64,000 bases of DNA from Leisingera sp. ANG-M1 (GTDB lineage: Bacteria > Pseudomonadota > Alphaproteobacteria > Rhodobacterales > Rhodobacteraceae): contig NZ_JWLC01000030.1 in assembly GCF_000813745.1 (NCBI RefSeq), forward strand, positions 1-64,000, read 5' to 3'. A program made the position numbers and the translations under genes. The notes beneath the pieces were generated by a model. That model made no database searches and was not told the origin of the DNA. It was given only the letters and a program-made list of their open reading frames with translations. Positions 63,016 through 64,000 of the stretch are shown here, piece after piece. The number at the start of each line of letters is the position of its first letter. Position 1 is the stretch's first letter.

Positions 63016-64000
63016 GCGCCTGCTCCTGTATGGCTGTCGTTGATCATCAGGCTGCCGCCATGGGCCTCGGCCACTTCGCGGGCAATCGTCAGTCCCAGTC
63101 CCGAGCCGATGGTATCCTTTGCATTGGCGCCGCGGACAAAGCGGCGGGTGAGCGCCTCGGTATCTTCCCCTGCAAAACCACCGGCCTGGTCTTCAATTTC
63201 AATGCAGCTCTGATTGCCAGTGCAACTCGCACGGACCCAGATCTCACTGTCCTGGCCGGAGTATTTGATAGCATTGTCCAAAACGTTGCGAACGGCGTTT
63301 TGCAACAGGATATTATCACCTTTGACGCTGGCCGCACCGCCGCTTTCGAAATGCAGGGCGATGTCCTTCAACTCGGCCACCGGCCGCAGCCGCTCGGTCA
63401 GGTCCCGGGCGAGCTCGGTCAAGTTGACGTCTTCCTGTTCCAGGCTGTCAGTGCGGAAAGACACCATGGCGTGATCCAGCAGCTGGCCTGCGGCGCGGGA
63501 GCTTTCGTCGATGGCGCGGATCATTTCCCGCAGGCTGGCCCGGTTATTTTCTTTCTCCACGCGCATCAGGGTGACCTCGGCCTGGGTGCGCACCGTCGCC
63601 AGGGGCGTGCGCACCCGGTGCGCTGCCTCGGCGATGAAGTCCTCGGACCGGGCCAGAGACACCTGCAGGCGGCGGATGAAACTGTTCAGCGAGGACACCA
63701 GCGGCGACATTTCGGACGGCACCGGCCGGGTGACCGGGCGCAAGTCCTTGGGACCGCGGCGGGAGATGGCTTCGGTCAGCGACCGCAGCGGCTTGATGCT
63801 GGACTGGGCCGACCAGAACGCCAGGGCGGACGCCAGCACAAAGAACCCGGCACCGATGTAGAGCGCCGACCAGGAAAGCCGTTCCAGCAATGCCGCCTGT
63901 CCCGTCCGGGTCTGGGCAACCGAAACCTGCACTGGCACCGGCGCCCCCTGCACAGACAGGCGCCGGGAAATGGTCACGGCCCGGACGCCTTCGCCCTTGT
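62985..64000 (-). CDS. Sensor histidine kinase (TctE-like), N-terminus outside the window
   Basis: The frame is open at the right edge; 338 codons are visible. Transmembrane segment (LYIGAGFFVLASALAFW), a HAMP-like linker, dimerisation/phosphoacceptor helix with the His in FIAEAAHRVRTPLATVRTQA, and an ATPase domain with N box NVLDNAIKY, DQAGGF and GSGLGLTIAREVAEAHGG. Ends PSP. The response regulator is presumably upstream, beyond the window. Overlap with the binding-protein gene shows they are one operon. Confidence 0.9.
   Translation of the reverse strand, partial: KGEGVRAVTISRRLSVQGAPVPVQVSVAQTRTGQAALLERLSWSALYIGAGFFVLASALAFWSAQSSIKPLRSLTEAISRRGPKDLRPVTRPVPSEMSPLVSSLNSFIRRLQVSLARSEDFIAEAAHRVRTPLATVRTQAEVTLMRVEKENNRASLREMIRAIDESSRAAGQLLDHAMVSFRTDSLEQEDVNLTELARDLTERLRPVAELKDIALHFESGGAASVKGDNILLQNAVRNVLDNAIKYSGQDSEIWVRASCTGNQSCIEIEDQAGGFAGEDTEALTRRFVRGANAKDTIGSGLGLTIAREVAEAHGGSLMINDSHTGAGACVTLCFPSP

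Overview
The window is GC-rich (about 63-65% by eye), gene-dense and entirely chromosomal in character. Gene content and style point to a marine alphaproteobacterium of the Roseobacter group (Rhodobacteraceae; Leisingera, Phaeobacter or Ruegeria relatives). Supporting signs are hflKC-DUF2065-Do protease, an O-succinylhomoserine sulfhydrylase behind what looks like a SAM-II riboswitch, FolE2, a CoA-dependent 2-aminobenzoate pathway, a DddP-like M24 enzyme, DUF1217 and DUF2322 proteins, an alphaproteobacterial GTTC-N7-GTTC SOS box, and intergenic 'GAAAATAT' repeat elements. I see no rRNA, tRNA, CRISPR array, transposase or prophage.

Layout. 1-7041: end of an acidic low-complexity protein gene (cut by the left edge), thiamine pyrophosphokinase, a DMT exporter, L-serine dehydratase coupled to a GST, and a SAM methyltransferase. 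7157-13721: rpiA behind a perfect palindrome, glutathione reductase, then the membrane quality-control set hflK-hflC-DUF2065-Do protease, closed by a strong terminator. 14032-20714: a Crp/Fnr regulator, a peptidoglycan-binding lipoprotein, a free-standing DnaE2-type OB domain under an SOS box, a 2Fe-2S ferredoxin, an FG-GAP protein, a five-repeat DUF1217 protein and purD. 20777-28032: a Gly/Cys-tailed membrane protein, xseA, ftsY, a DMT transporter, yciB, a second GST and a YqfO-insert protein. 28266-31941: a SoxR-controlled MFS/DUF1330 pair diverging from soxR, and a TIM-barrel/methylglyoxal-synthase fusion. 32170-34780: three overlapping TadE/TadG-type genes. 35175-40827: riboswitch and metZ, an M24/2-oxoglutarate-oxygenase pair divergent from a LysR gene, and folE2. 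41123-47314: a phasin/H1-like protein, trkH, lysC and ptsP. 47515-54647: a hybrid 2-aminobenzoate (anthranilate) degradation operon with its own MarR regulator. 55220-58844: tandem LuxR regulators and an RTX protein. 58763-61746: IclR with a two-dehydrogenase module, and DUF2322. 61981-64000: a periplasmic binding protein overlapping a sensor kinase gene that runs off the right edge.

Functional links. The anthranilate operon reads as ligase (53037), then monooxygenase/reductase (47515), then beta-oxidation-like steps by SDR, enoyl-CoA hydratase and acyl-CoA dehydrogenase. SoxR sits opposite its likely target, with the SoxR box inside a 19-bp promoter spacer. metZ has a complete riboswitch-plus-terminator leader. 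The observations I would check first are the TIM-barrel/methylglyoxal-synthase fusion, the SOS-boxed DnaE2 OB remnant, the TTCTG pentamer array that removes the expected stop of the RTX gene, the two LuxR genes with nearly identical DNA-binding domains, and the branched inverted-repeat element at 3703-3777.
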